A stretch of DNA of 64,000 nucleotides from Acetobacteraceae bacterium (GCA_027451405.1 DAIDJM010000065.1:1-64000), one strand, 5' to 3'. Numbered from the stretch's first letter, positions 10,201 through 22,459 are shown. The notes: generated by a model from the letters alone, not told the origin. Program-made: numbers and translations.

Positions 10201-10341
10201 AGCGTGTTTGAGAACCGGTTCTGGCGGCCGTCTGACGGCGATTTCCTGCGCTCCGGTGCTCACGGGCATCAAGCCCGCTCCGCTCCGGTGCTCGCAAATC
10301 ACCGCCAGCCGGCAAACCATAACCGGCTCTCAAACACGCTC
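10200..10341. mobile_element. 142-bp MITE-like element with terminal inverted repeats and TTA target duplication
   Basis: The ends GAGCGTGTTTGAGA... (10200) and ...CAAACACGCTC (10341) are inverted repeats of 21 bp with one mismatch. They are flanked on both sides by TTA (10197-10199 and 10342-10344). It has no coding capacity. The interior holds further inverted and direct repeats, with GCTCCGGTGCTC present twice. TNA target duplication is known for the IS1031 group of IS5 elements in acetic acid bacteria, so a non-autonomous relative of that group is plausible. This assignment is inference. Confidence 0.8.
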
Positions 10342-10344
10342 TTA

Positions 10345-10608
10345 GCCATCGGTCCGAGCACCGGACGCTGGAGACGGAGCCTCTGGCGGCCGGAGGCAAT
10401 CATGGCGGCCTTCCCGCGTGCATTTGCTGCGATAATAGAATAAACTTGCCCCGCACAAGTTCGCGTGAGCAAACAGATCGGCTTCGGTTAACGTTGATCT
10501 GGATCAGCGCAACGGTGTGACTGGCCTGCCAGAACCGCTTCGTGGCCAACGGCACACGCGCCGCGTGGCCGAACATGGAAGAACAGCGGGTACTGGGAGG
10601 AAATTTCG
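10345..10608 (+). promoter_or_regulatory. Leader region with FNR/FixK-like box upstream of the secreted repeat protein
   Basis: This 264-base stretch has no credible gene. At 10494-10507 is TTGATCTGGATCAG, which matches TTGAT-N4-ATCAA at nine of ten fixed bases. GGAGGAAAT lies immediately before the ATG at 10609 as a strong ribosome binding site. The box is 102 bases upstream of the start codon, so it could act from a long leader. Confidence 0.5.
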
Positions 10609-12255
10609 ATGCGAGCATCATCACGGGCGACGTGGCTCGGGCCGCGCGTGGCGACCCGGTGGCCAGGGCTTGCCTTCAAGGCGGCTTTGTCGCTCGGCGC
10701 TGCCATGCCGGTCACCGGCGCGCTGGCTGCCAGCTGGCAGACGATCGTCAACAACGCGGTGGTGGCGCCGCAATCGACGCCACCCGCAGCAACACCGTAT
10801 TTCTTCAGCTACAATCAGCCTGCGGTAAACTGGGCAGGCCAGGTTGTGTTCCGGGCGCGGGCCAAGCCGCTGACCTCGACGGGTGCGGGGGGCGGTGAAC
10901 CGACTCAGGGCGTGTATACGCGGGATATTTCGTCCGCGAACACACCGGTCAAGGTCGTTGCGGACAATCAGGGGACCGTCGTGCCTTCGCCCAATACCAC
11001 GGGTGCGACTTTCATCGAATTTCCCTCGACCCCGCGCAGCGCCGCGGCTTCGCCCATGGTGGCGTTTCGCGGACAGTCTCAGGGTGTGGTGACGTTGCCG
11101 GATGGTACCAAGGTCGGAACGTCGGGGGTCTATGCTTCGCCGCGGGGCACGCTCGTGACCGGGGCAAGCCAGCTCGGCGACGTGCCGGGCTACGCGTATT
11201 TTGAGGTTCCCGGAGCCGTGCCGGGCACGGGTTTCGATCAGTTCCCGGGCTCGCCCTCGCCGCTACGCAACCGGTTCGTGGTGTTCAAGGGCAATTACAC
11301 CGAGAACAACGTCTCCAAAACGGGCGTGTTCTATCGGGACCTGCTGACGGCGAAGGGCAAAGCCGCCGTGCAGCTCGTGGCCGAGACCGGCATGCCGATA
11401 CCCGGCAGCAGCGGCGCGGTGTTCGGTTCGACGGCGCCGCCAAGCGCCGCGACGGATCCGTCGTCGGGCGCCGACAAGGTCGTTTTCACGGGCTTCGATG
11501 TCGAGGAGGCGCCGACGGCGGGCGGCATCTACATCGAGGTCATGGGTCAGCCCGCGACGCTGGCGCCGATCGTGTCGCTGAATGACCCGGTGCCCGGCGT
11601 GCCCGGCGCCACCTTCACCGGTTTCGGCGAGGGACTTTCGTACACCGGCACGCGCGTCAGTTTCTGGGCAAGCTGGGGCAGTGAGACGATGACCGTTCAC
11701 AAGACCTGCCCGACCGACGGCAACAAGGATCTCATCGCATACTGCCTGAAACAATATCCGAACGGCGTCGATCTGACCGAAAGCGTCAACCAGGGGATAT
11801 TCACTGCGAATACGCAAACGAATAAGTTTCACCTTGTGGCGAGGACACAGGCGCCCGACGGCTTCACCGATTTCCTGTACTGGACCTACTCCGGGAAACC
11901 CCCGGGATCTTCGGGCGGCGGCGACGCCGAGCCGCCGCGCTGGCGGTCCTCCAGTTTCACGGCCGTGACGAATGCGGCGGTTGCTTTCAAGGGTCAAAAA
12001 GGCAGCGTCGACGGCCTCTATGTCCATAGTATGAAGACCAACGTCGTGCTGACCGTGCTCGATACGACGATGGATGGTCAGTCGGTCGACCCGATGGCGC
12101 CGTCCGGCTCGACGATCTCCTCGATCGGTCTCGAGCGGGATGGATTCCGCGGAAAATGGCTCACCATCAGCGCCGGCATGGAGAACGCCACGACGGCCGA
12201 GACCTGGGGCGGGTTGTACGGCCATAATTGTGGTGCCGGCTGCGCGACCTGGTGA
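10609..12255 (+). CDS. Secreted protein with tandem beta-rich repeats, function unknown
   Basis: The 548-residue protein has an extended signal peptide ending in ALAASW, about 42 residues in. The mature part repeats a loose ~80-90-residue unit with a (V/A)F(R/K)(A/G) strand, then GVY/GVF/GIYI, then a VxxTGxxVPG-like turn. Examples are VVFRARAKPL...GVYTRD, VAFRGQSQG...GVYASP, VVFKGNY...GVFYRD and VVFTGFD...GGIYIE. This resembles secreted tandem-repeat proteins described by an NxxGxxxxAF-type repeat, probably forming a beta-propeller or stacked sheets. No catalytic motif or C-terminal anchor was seen. A FNR-like box lies upstream. The function is unknown. Confidence 0.75.
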   Translation: MRASSRATWLGPRVATRWPGLAFKAALSLGAAMPVTGALAASWQTIVNNAVVAPQSTPPAATPYFFSYNQPAVNWAGQVVFRARAKPLTSTGAGGGEPTQGVYTRDISSANTPVKVVADNQGTVVPSPNTTGATFIEFPSTPRSAAASPMVAFRGQSQGVVTLPDGTKVGTSGVYASPRGTLVTGASQLGDVPGYAYFEVPGAVPGTGFDQFPGSPSPLRNRFVVFKGNYTENNVSKTGVFYRDLLTAKGKAAVQLVAETGMPIPGSSGAVFGSTAPPSAATDPSSGADKVVFTGFDVEEAPTAGGIYIEVMGQPATLAPIVSLNDPVPGVPGATFTGFGEGLSYTGTRVSFWASWGSETMTVHKTCPTDGNKDLIAYCLKQYPNGVDLTESVNQGIFTANTQTNKFHLVARTQAPDGFTDFLYWTYSGKPPGSSGGGDAEPPRWRSSSFTAVTNAAVAFKGQKGSVDGLYVHSMKTNVVLTVLDTTMDGQSVDPMAPSGSTISSIGLERDGFRGKWLTISAGMENATTAETWGGLYGHNCGAGCATW

Positions 12256-12266
12256 AAGCGGCAAAG

Positions 12267-12304
12267 GCGCCTCCCGATCGGAGCGTATCTTCCGGTCGGG
12301 AGGC
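12267..12304. terminator. Hairpin after the secreted repeat protein
   Basis: Arms GCCTCCCGA and TCGGGAGGC enclose about 20 bases, starting about 12 bases after the stop codon. There is no clear T-tract, so it may slow decay or aid Rho-dependent termination rather than act as an intrinsic terminator. Confidence 0.4.
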
Positions 12305-12336
12305 ACGCTGGAGAGTGCCTCCCTCGGTGCCGGCCC

Positions 12337-12426
12337 GGTGTATTCAAGTCGGTGTATTCAAGTCATGGGGTCTGGGGCCTTACGGCCCCAGCGGGTCCCG
12401 GGCAGAGCCCGGGCCGCCGGAGGCAG
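12337..12426. repeat. Short direct repeat and GC-rich palindromic element (REP-like), copy 1
   Basis: GGTGTATTCAAGTC occurs twice head to tail (12337-12364). It is followed by a stem CTGGGGCC-TTAC-GGCCCCAG (12372-12391), a stem CCCGGGC-AGA-GCCCGGG (12397-12413) and the boundary motif GCCGCCGGAGGC. The same units recur near 38222-38367, 48410-48490 and 52766-52896. This copy lies between converging genes. Confidence 0.8.
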
Positions 12427-12450
12427 GCTTCGACCCAGACGCCCTCCGTT

Positions 12451-14355
12451 TTATTGTTGCTGCTGCTGAACCATCGCCTGCAGCGCCTTGGCGTTGAGCG
12501 ACACGTGCGCCGCGTCCTGGAGCCCCTCGGCGAAGCTTTGCAGCGTGTCTTGCGACAGTGCCTGGGTGAGCTGGTCGCGGGTCTGTTCGAAGGCGGTGGG
12601 GTCCGATTTCGGGTCCGGCACTTTCACCGTGGCGAGGGCGACCACGTAGAACCCTTTGTTGGTTTCGAGCATGTGCGCCTCGCCCGGCTTCATGGCGAAG
12701 ATTGCCGGCTTCATTTCTGCCGGCAGGCCGGGGGCGGGGCGGTTGCGGAACAGCTCCGGGGTGCGGGCGACTTGAACACCGCTGCCCCAGGCGGCCTGGG
12801 TCAGGCCTTCGTGGCGGGCGAGGCCGAGCAGGTGGGTGGCGGCGGCTTCCTGGCTGTGGCGGATCTGGTCGGCGCGCCAGTCGGCGAGGACCTGGGTGCG
12901 GACCTGGTCGAGGGGCTTGAGCGCGGGTTTGGTGATCCCTTCGACCTGGAGCGCATACCACGCATGGTCGGGGCCTTCGACGAGCTGTGGCTGGTCCGAC
13001 GGGCTCGCCTTGAAGGCGTCGGCGACGATGCGCTGGCGCAGGTCGGCGGAGCCGGGGATCGGCGCCGGTGTGCCGTCCGGCGTGTTGCCCTGCGCGTCGA
13101 GCGTGCCCTCGACGCCAGCGGCGCCGAGATCGGCGGGCACTTCGTCGAGATGGGCGCCGCCGGCGAAGAGGTCCTGCAGCTTTTGCGCGCGCGGATCGAC
13201 CAGGTCGGCGGCGCGCTCGGCGCCGAGGCGCTTGCGGATGGTGTCGCGCAGCGCGGCGAAATCGGCGGTCTTGGCGGGCGTGATGGCGGTGACCTTGACG
13301 AGCTGAACGCCGAGCGGCTCGGTGATGGGGCCGGTGACGGCGCCGGGGGCCGCGGCGAAAGCGGCGCGGGCCAGTTCCGGGGCGGGGATGCCGCGCTCGG
13401 TGGTGTCGGTCAGCGTCGCCGTGTTGGCGCCGGCGGCTTTCGCCGCGGCCTGCATCTGCTCCCAGCTGGCGCCGGCGCGCCATTTCTGGGCGAGCGCATT
13501 GGCGCTGGCGGCGTCGTTGGCCGTGATGACTTCGAGCGAGCGCTTTTCTTCCGCCTCGAACTCGCTTTTGTGGGCGGCGAGCCAGGCGCGCATGTCGGCA
13601 TCCGAGAGCGGGAGGGTGCGGCCGATCGTCTCGGGACTGAGGATCACGAGCTTGATGCGGCGATATTCGGGCGCGGTGTAGCGCTGGGGATTGTTCCGGT
13701 AGAACCGCTCGAGCACCGCGTCCGACGGGGCGGCGGGGTCGGGCTGGCCAGCGAATGGCAGAAACACATAGTCGGCCGTGCGGGCTTCGTTGAAGAACTG
13801 GAATATCAGCGCGGTGAGCGTGTCGGAGGGGCGGACATTGGCCTCGATCGGGCGCAGCAATTGCTGGTGGGCGATGTCGGCGCTGACGTCGGCGAGGAAG
13901 CGCCCTTCGGACAGGCCGTTATTCTGGAGCACGGACTGGTAGATCGCCGGCGAGAACTTGCCCGAAGGGTCCTGGAAGGCCGGCATCTCGTAGACGGCCT
14001 GGTCGCGCGCGGATTTGGGAACGGCGATGCCGAGCTTGTCGGCTTCCTCGTCGACCGCGCGCTGCGCGACTAGGCGCTGGAGCGACTGCATGACGATGGT
14101 CTGGCGCAGCGCCTCGATCTGCGCGGGGTCGGGGATCTGCTGCTGGAGGCGGCGGATTTCGGATTGCACCTGCTGGTCGAGCTCGGCCTGGGTGATGGTG
14201 CGGCCGCCGACGGTGGCGATGTCGGAGGCGCCCATGCCGCCGCCGAGCAGGCCGGAGCGGCCGGACACACCCCAGGCCACGAAGGCCGCGGCGAGGGCCA
14301 GGAAGAAAATTCGGGCGAGCCAGGTGTTGGCGAGCGTGCGGAAGAAACCGAGCAT
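12451..14355 (-). CDS. ppiD: Membrane-anchored periplasmic peptidyl-prolyl isomerase (PpiD/SurA-like)
   Basis: The 634-residue protein has a short cytoplasmic N terminus and one transmembrane helix (about residues 13-30, ARIFFLALAAAFVAWGV). A SurA_N-like chaperone region follows (VGGRTITQAELDQQVQSEIRR to ~residue 180), then a parvulin-like domain (about 250-370, with TAEPEYRRIK-type strands and GAVTGPITEPLGVQLVKV). PpiD sits at the Sec translocon exit and helps fold secreted proteins; the catalytic activity of its parvulin domain is often weak. The protein ends in a run of five glutamines from a CTG/TTG repeat. It is divergent from tpiA across 124 bases. Length and domain order fit PpiD of alphaproteobacteria. 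Confidence 0.88.
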   Translation of the reverse strand: MLGFFRTLANTWLARIFFLALAAAFVAWGVSGRSGLLGGGMGASDIATVGGRTITQAELDQQVQSEIRRLQQQIPDPAQIEALRQTIVMQSLQRLVAQRAVDEEADKLGIAVPKSARDQAVYEMPAFQDPSGKFSPAIYQSVLQNNGLSEGRFLADVSADIAHQQLLRPIEANVRPSDTLTALIFQFFNEARTADYVFLPFAGQPDPAAPSDAVLERFYRNNPQRYTAPEYRRIKLVILSPETIGRTLPLSDADMRAWLAAHKSEFEAEEKRSLEVITANDAASANALAQKWRAGASWEQMQAAAKAAGANTATLTDTTERGIPAPELARAAFAAAPGAVTGPITEPLGVQLVKVTAITPAKTADFAALRDTIRKRLGAERAADLVDPRAQKLQDLFAGGAHLDEVPADLGAAGVEGTLDAQGNTPDGTPAPIPGSADLRQRIVADAFKASPSDQPQLVEGPDHAWYALQVEGITKPALKPLDQVRTQVLADWRADQIRHSQEAAATHLLGLARHEGLTQAAWGSGVQVARTPELFRNRPAPGLPAEMKPAIFAMKPGEAHMLETNKGFYVVALATVKVPDPKSDPTAFEQTRDQLTQALSQDTLQSFAEGLQDAAHVSLNAKALQAMVQQQQQ

Positions 14356-14479
14356 GGGCCGGGCTTCTAAAGCGGTTCCCGCGAGGCTGGAACCGCCGCC
14401 GCGCCTTTTTTGACGGGAGAAGGGCTGAGCCGCCCGGGCCCCTGGCGTTTCCGGCGGGAGCCGCTAAACAGCGCCGCCG

Positions 14480-15220
14480 ATGACGCCTCTGATCGCCGGT
14501 AATTGGAAGATGAACGGGCTGCGCGCGGAGTCCGCCGAGCGGGCCCAGCGCGTGGCGCGCGCGGCCGCTGGGGTCGCCGCCGAGCTTTGGTTGTGTCCGC
14601 CCTTCACCGCGATCGGCGCGATCGAGCCGGTGCTGCGCGGGACTCGTGTCGGGCTCGGGGCACAGGATTGCCATGCGCGCGGCAACGGCGCGCATACCGG
14701 CGACATATCGGCGCCGATGCTGGCCGATGCGGGGTGCGGCGCCGTGATCCTGGGGCATTCCGAGCGGCGGGCCGAGCATGGCGAGACCGATGCGCAGGTC
14801 CGGGCCAAGACCGAGGCGGCGATGGCGGCGGGGCTGATGCCCATCGTCTGCGTCGGCGAGAGCGAGGCGGAGCGGCTCGCGGGGCACGCGGTGCACGTGG
14901 TGTGCGGGCAGGTGGCGGCGAGCCTGCCGGACGGGTTTTCCGGGGTGGTCGCCTATGAGCCGATCTGGGCGATCGGCACCGGGCGCACGCCGACCGAGGC
15001 GGATGTCGCGGAGATGCACGCGGCGGTGCGCGCGGCGCTGCGCGACCGGCTGGGGGAAGCGGCGGGGAATGCCGTGCGCATCCTGTATGGCGGGTCGGTG
15101 AAGCCGGAGAATGCGCGCGTGCTGTTGCGCATCCCCGAGGTCGGGGGCGCGCTGGTGGGCGGGGCCTCGCTCGATCCGGACTCGTTCCTGGCGATCGCCG
15201 AGGGCGCGAGCGGGAAGTAG
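14480..15220 (+). CDS. tpiA: Triosephosphate isomerase
   Basis: TpiA interconverts dihydroxyacetone phosphate and glyceraldehyde-3-phosphate. The 246-residue TIM barrel starts [13 protein letters not shown]. It carries Lys10, His93 in ILGHSERR, and the catalytic Glu160 in [12 protein letters not shown], followed by the phosphate-gripping loop and [10 protein letters not shown]. All catalytic residues are present and length is normal. It is the first gene of a plus-strand run tpiA-secG-(amine oxidase)-pyrG-kdsA, a conserved alphaproteobacterial order apart from the inserted oxidase. Confidence 0.98.
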   Translation: MTPLIAGNWKMNGLRAESAERAQRVARAAAGVAAELWLCPPFTAIGAIEPVLRGTRVGLGAQDCHARGNGAHTGDISAPMLADAGCGAVILGHSERRAEHGETDAQVRAKTEAAMAAGLMPIVCVGESEAERLAGHAVHVVCGQVAASLPDGFSGVVAYEPIWAIGTGRTPTEADVAEMHAAVRAALRDRLGEAAGNAVRILYGGSVKPENARVLLRIPEVGGALVGGASLDPDSFLAIAEGASGK

Positions 15221-15228
15221 CGGTCTGG

Positions 15229-15262
15229 TTTTTCTGCGTAAAAAGAAGCGAAGCGTTTTTCT
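15229..15262. repeat. Degenerate AT-rich hairpin remnant, copy 5
   Basis: The stretch after tpiA reads TTTTTCTGCGTAAAAAGAAG followed by CGAAGCGTTTTTCTCC. It recalls the left half of the paired-hairpin element, with a GCGT loop and shortened arms. It begins 9 bases after the tpiA stop. It is weak alone but fits the position rule of the family. Confidence 0.45.
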
Positions 15263-15361
15263 CCTTTCGCGTGCCGGGCGGTGGTGGGGCCCTGAGGCCC
15301 AGGGGCGACTTCCTCCGGCTCTGGCCAACCCGGCGCGGCGTGGCTAGAAGGCCGCGCAGCC

Positions 15362-15730
15362 ATGCTGTCTCTGTCCGCCCTGTCGATGACCCCGCTCGTG
15401 CCCGTGCTGCGGGTGCTGCATCTGTTCGTGACGCTCGCGATGATCGGCGTGGTGCTGATCCAGCGCAGCGAGGGGGGTGGGCTCGGGATCGGGACGAGCC
15501 AGGGCATGGGCGCGTTCATGACCGGGCGTGGCACCGCGAACCTGCTGACCCGGACGACGGCGATCCTGGGGACGCTGTTCTTCGGCATTTCGCTGGCGCT
15601 GGCGCTGCTCAATCGCGGCACCTCGGGGGTAGGGCGGGATACGCTGACCCTGCCGCCGCAGCCGGTGCATAGCGCCCCGGCCCCGGCCGCGCCGGCCAAG
15701 CCCGCGGTTCCCGTCGTCCCGGTCCACTGA
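15362..15730 (+). CDS. secG: Preprotein translocase subunit SecG
   Basis: SecG is the small SecYEG channel subunit that helps SecA-driven export. The 122-residue protein has two transmembrane helices (VLRVLHLFVTLAMIGVVLIQ and AILGTLFFGISLALALL) joined by the conserved loop QRSEGGGLGIG...GNL/ANLLTRTT. The tail is Pro/Ala-rich (APAPAAPAKPAVP), common in alphaproteobacteria. The start could also be the ATG at 15386. The position between tpiA and pyrG is typical. Confidence 0.95.
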   Translation: MLSLSALSMTPLVPVLRVLHLFVTLAMIGVVLIQRSEGGGLGIGTSQGMGAFMTGRGTANLLTRTTAILGTLFFGISLALALLNRGTSGVGRDTLTLPPQPVHSAPAPAAPAKPAVPVVPVH

Positions 15731-16032
15731 GCGCAAGCCGCGTTTCGGAGGCGGGTTCGCGCTCGGCGTGCGCGCCGAGGCGCTGCCGGCCTTCGGCGTT
15801 CAGGCTCGGGCGTAGCGGCATGCGGGCGCGCCAGGCGGTGAGGGCGGTGAGCGACGGCACGCCGCCGGCGACATAGGGACAATCGGGCAAGCCGGTCGAG
15901 CTCGGCCGGCGCTGGACGATGACGGGCTCGAAAACGATCACGCGCGCGACGCCGCTGGAGGGCGGCTGGACGTCTCCTGGGGAGGGGATGGTTCACCGTA
16001 AGTGAAGGCTTACGGAATGTCGGGAGGCTGAC
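15731..16032. other. Intergenic region between secG and the amine oxidase gene
   Basis: About 300 bases without a gene I can support. The minus strand has an open frame (15941 down to 15609) that looks somewhat codon-biased but overlaps the secG end and matches nothing I recognise. The useful content is the inverted repeat at 15992-16015 and GGGAGG (16020-16025), the ribosome binding site for the oxidase gene. Confidence 0.5.
15992..16015. promoter_or_regulatory. Overlapping palindromes upstream of the amine oxidase gene
   Basis: CCGTAAG-TGAAGG-CTTACGG (15996-16015) is a perfect 7-6-7 inverted repeat. TTCAC-CGTAA-GTGAA (15992-16006) is a second, overlapping one. They end 17 bases before the ATG and next to the ribosome binding site, a position suited to repressor binding. 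The cognate regulator is unknown. Confidence 0.5.
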
Positions 16033-19841
<3,809 letters not shown>

Positions 19842-19854
<13 letters not shown>

Positions 19855-19997
19855 AAAAAAAGAACCAAAAAAACTTTTGGTTTTGAATAGCGGCTGTTTC
19901 GACGGCCTTCCGATGCGAGTCGCATCAGGGTGTTGTTGCAACAGCCCCGTCCAAACAGAGAAAAGTTTTTTTGCTTCTTTTTCTTCAGAAAAAGAAG
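19842..19997. repeat. AT-rich paired-hairpin element, copy 6
   Basis: The left hairpin (19842-19865) has arms GTTCTTTTTTT/AAAAAAAGAAC. The right hairpin (19974-19997) has arms CTTCTTTTTC/GAAAAAGAAG. The spacer is longer than in other copies and holds a further palindrome (GATGCGA-GTC-GCATC). It joins the converging kdsA and carotenoid oxygenase genes; the kdsA stop codon is inside the left hairpin. Confidence 0.88.
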
Positions 19998-20005
19998 AAT
20001 CTCCC

Positions 20006-21268
20006 TTAACTGACAAACACCCCGTGGAACCCATCCGGCACCCGCACCGGTAGCTTCGCCCTCGCAACGGGGCCGGCTTCCAGTTCGCGGGCGTTGAGCA
20101 CCAGCAGGTCGGAGGTCTCGCTCGCTGCGCGGTATTGCACGGCGAGCAGCCAGCCGTCGCCTTCGCCGGTGCCGCCGGGGACGAAGATGGGTTCGGAGAC
20201 ATTGTCGTCGCCCTCGACGCCGAAGCGATCGAGGGCGCCGCTTTCGGCATCGTGGGCGTAGAGGGTGGTGCCGCTGGTCCAGTAGGTGAAGCGGGCGCGG
20301 CGGCCGGCCTTTCGGTCGTCGATGCGCGGGAGTTCGCCCTCGGCGGTGGTGAGGCAGTCGGTTTCGATATCGGAACTGTCGGAGCCGGGTTCGAGGGTGA
20401 GGCGGGTGAGGTGGGCGGCGGTGTCGCCGCCCGGGCCGGGGAACAGGGGCGGCGCTTCCGAGCGCATGGTTTCGATGGCGAGGATGCCGTTCTGGTCCCA
20501 GGCGTTGGCGATGTGGAAGGCGAAGCCGGAGGGGAGCGGCAGCCAGCGCAGGCTGGCGGCGCCGCGCGCGCGGTCGATGAGGCCGAGATGGCGTCCCTGG
20601 TCGGGTTTCCAGGCGAAGCCGCCTTGTTCCAAGTCAAGAACGAGCGGGAAGAGCGGGATCGCGATGTGGTGCTCGCTGACCGCGAAATCGTGGACCATGG
20701 CGCCGGGGAGCGGGGTTTCGATGGTCTCGATCCAGAGCAGCCTGCCGTCGGGGGCGATCTCGCCGAGGCGCAGCTGGTTGCCGAGCAGGCCGTCCGCGCC
20801 GTAGCCGAAGAAGACCAGGTTGCCGGTGCGCGGGCAGCGCTTCGGGTGGGCGGTGAAGGGGCCGGTGGGTAGGTCGCCGCCGAAACATTCCGTACCTAAA
20901 GTGGTCAGTGTTTCGGGATCGAGGCGGACCGGCATGTGCGCCTCTTCGAGCGCCAGCAGATGGCCGGCATGGGCAAGGAGGCTGGTGTTGGCGACGCCGT
21001 CGGGCAGACCGGTCGGATCGCGGCCGGATTGCTGAGCCCAGATGCGGGTGCGGATCCAGCGGTTGCGGTAGGCGACGGCACCGTCGCGGATGCGGAAGGC
21101 GTGAACCATGCCGTCCCCGAAGAACCAGTGGAGCGCGGGGTTGGGGACCACCGGGTTGGGGCCGTTGCGATAGAGCGTGCCGGCGAGACCGCGCGGCAGG
21201 CTCCCTTCCAGCGGGAGGGCCGCGATCGTGCGTTCCTCGGCAACGGGAGCGCGGTTCGGTGGCGGCAT
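20006..21268 (-). CDS. Carotenoid cleavage / lignostilbene dioxygenase family protein
   Basis: This 420-residue non-haem iron dioxygenase (RPE65 family) should cleave a conjugated double bond in a carotenoid, apocarotenoid or stilbene with O2. The four iron-binding histidines can be placed: His141 (FTAHPKRC), His193 (MVHDFAVSEHH), His252 (FAFHIANAWDQ) and His415 (FHGVFVS). The N terminus RGLAGTLYRNGPNP and the loop HWFFGDGMVHAFRI are family hallmarks. It lacks a signal peptide and is probably cytoplasmic. No carotenoid synthesis genes are in the window, so the substrate is open. It converges on kdsA across hairpin element copy 6. Confidence 0.93.
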   Translation of the reverse strand: MPPPNRAPVAEERTIAALPLEGSLPRGLAGTLYRNGPNPVVPNPALHWFFGDGMVHAFRIRDGAVAYRNRWIRTRIWAQQSGRDPTGLPDGVANTSLLAHAGHLLALEEAHMPVRLDPETLTTLGTECFGGDLPTGPFTAHPKRCPRTGNLVFFGYGADGLLGNQLRLGEIAPDGRLLWIETIETPLPGAMVHDFAVSEHHIAIPLFPLVLDLEQGGFAWKPDQGRHLGLIDRARGAASLRWLPLPSGFAFHIANAWDQNGILAIETMRSEAPPLFPGPGGDTAAHLTRLTLEPGSDSSDIETDCLTTAEGELPRIDDRKAGRRARFTYWTSGTTLYAHDAESGALDRFGVEGDDNVSEPIFVPGGTGEGDGWLLAVQYRAASETSDLLVLNARELEAGPVARAKLPVRVPDGFHGVFVS

Positions 21269-21454
21269 CGGAGGCTCCTATCGGAATGGGGCCGGCGGAA
21301 CAGGCCCACGCGATGGCGTGCCAGTCGGCGCCGCGGGCCAATAGCGTGGCGAGATTGTTACCCCACCTCGCCGGAGGTTGGTTGGACTCCGGCCGCCGAG
21401 ACGTGCTGAAGAAGTGCTACCGATGGTTGCAACAAAACTTCTACCTGAGGTTGC

Positions 21455-22459
21455 ATGATGGATGGTCTCGACCGCTGGGCAGTACCGGATATTCGGGTTG
21501 CGAGTGTTGTGTCGCGGGGTTCCCTGCTCAAGGGGCGCCAAGGCGTGCCCGGCGGCCTGCAATCGGTGCTGCGGCATGGCGCCGATCCGCGCGGGTCGCG
21601 GGATTCCAGCCCGGCCTTCGATGCGGCGTTCCGGGCGTTGCCGCCGCAGGGCGGGACGATCCGGGTGCCGGCGGGACGCTACCGGCTGGGCTCGCCGCTG
21701 ATGTGGCGGGGGAAAATCGTGCGGCTCGTGGGGGAGGGAGCGCGGGCTAGCCGGTTGATGGCGGCGCATAACGGGTGGGCGCTGGATTATGCCGCCGAGC
21801 GGGCGGCGTGGCTGGGCGTGGGGCTGGAAGTGGGGGCGATCGGCATCGAGGGTTTGGGGCCGCAAGCGGCGGCAGGCGCGGTGCGGGCGCGGTTCGGGCG
21901 GGACGGGGCGGCAGTGCGGCTTTCCGGCATGCGGCTCGGGGCCGGGCTGCATGGCGGTGTCTGGCTCGAGCATGTGCGGGACACGGATCTGACGGACATC
22001 GTCTTTTCGTGGAACGAGGGGGGTGCCTTCGTGACGATCGCCGGCGGGTGCGACGGCGTGTTGCTGCGCCAGGTGCGGCATGAGGGGCGCGGGCCGAGCG
22101 TGGTTTTCACCACGCAGAGGGGCGAGGCGGTGTTCCGCCATGTCGATCTGCTCCGATGCGATTTCCTGACCGATACGGTCGCGGTGCAGGCCGCGCGCGG
22201 CGTGACGGTGGAGGGGCTGTTCGTCGCCGATGGGGTGGTTGCGGCACCGCAGACCGGGATGGCGCTCGATGGGGTGGAGCAAGCCTTGATCTGCGGAACG
22301 CGGTTCGTGGCCACCGGGGCCGGCAACGGGCCCCTCGTGCGGGTGGCGCGGAGCCGGGGGGTGACCTTGTCGGAATGCGGCTTCACGGGCCGGGGTTCAT
22401 GGGTGGAGGGGCCCGCGAAGGTCGTGGCTTGCTTTGCCGCGGGCGGTCCGGGGCCCTGA
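21455..22459 (+). CDS. Right-handed beta-helix (pectate-lyase-like) protein
   Basis: The 334-residue protein contains the pectate lyase superfamily start FDAAFRALPPQGGTIRVPAGRYRL (about residues 55-80), then a series of beta-helix rungs (GVWLEHVRDTDLTDIVFSW, GVLLRQVRHEGRG, GVTVEGLFVADGVV, GVTLSECGFTGRG). Such folds bind or cleave polysaccharides, but no catalytic residue set is evident and no signal peptide is seen. The start is one of two adjacent ATGs (21455 or 21458). The stop codon lies in the first unit of a GGGGCCCTGAGA tandem repeat. The function is unknown; a role on surface or capsular polysaccharide is a guess. Confidence 0.7.
   Translation: MMDGLDRWAVPDIRVASVVSRGSLLKGRQGVPGGLQSVLRHGADPRGSRDSSPAFDAAFRALPPQGGTIRVPAGRYRLGSPLMWRGKIVRLVGEGARASRLMAAHNGWALDYAAERAAWLGVGLEVGAIGIEGLGPQAAAGAVRARFGRDGAAVRLSGMRLGAGLHGGVWLEHVRDTDLTDIVFSWNEGGAFVTIAGGCDGVLLRQVRHEGRGPSVVFTTQRGEAVFRHVDLLRCDFLTDTVAVQAARGVTVEGLFVADGVVAAPQTGMALDGVEQALICGTRFVATGAGNGPLVRVARSRGVTLSECGFTGRGSWVEGPAKVVACFAAGGPGP

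Noticed and set aside
12352-14073. Long plus-strand frame antisense to ppiD
   Set aside because: Low-complexity Gly/Ala/Arg sequence typical of the antisense of a GC-rich gene. ppiD on the other strand has clear domain matches.
15609-15941. Minus-strand open frame overlapping the secG end (MIVFEPVIVQRRPSSTG...)
   Set aside because: Somewhat codon-biased, but it overlaps secG, lacks a clear ribosome site and matches no family I recognise. The simplest reading is chance open frame in GC-rich DNA.
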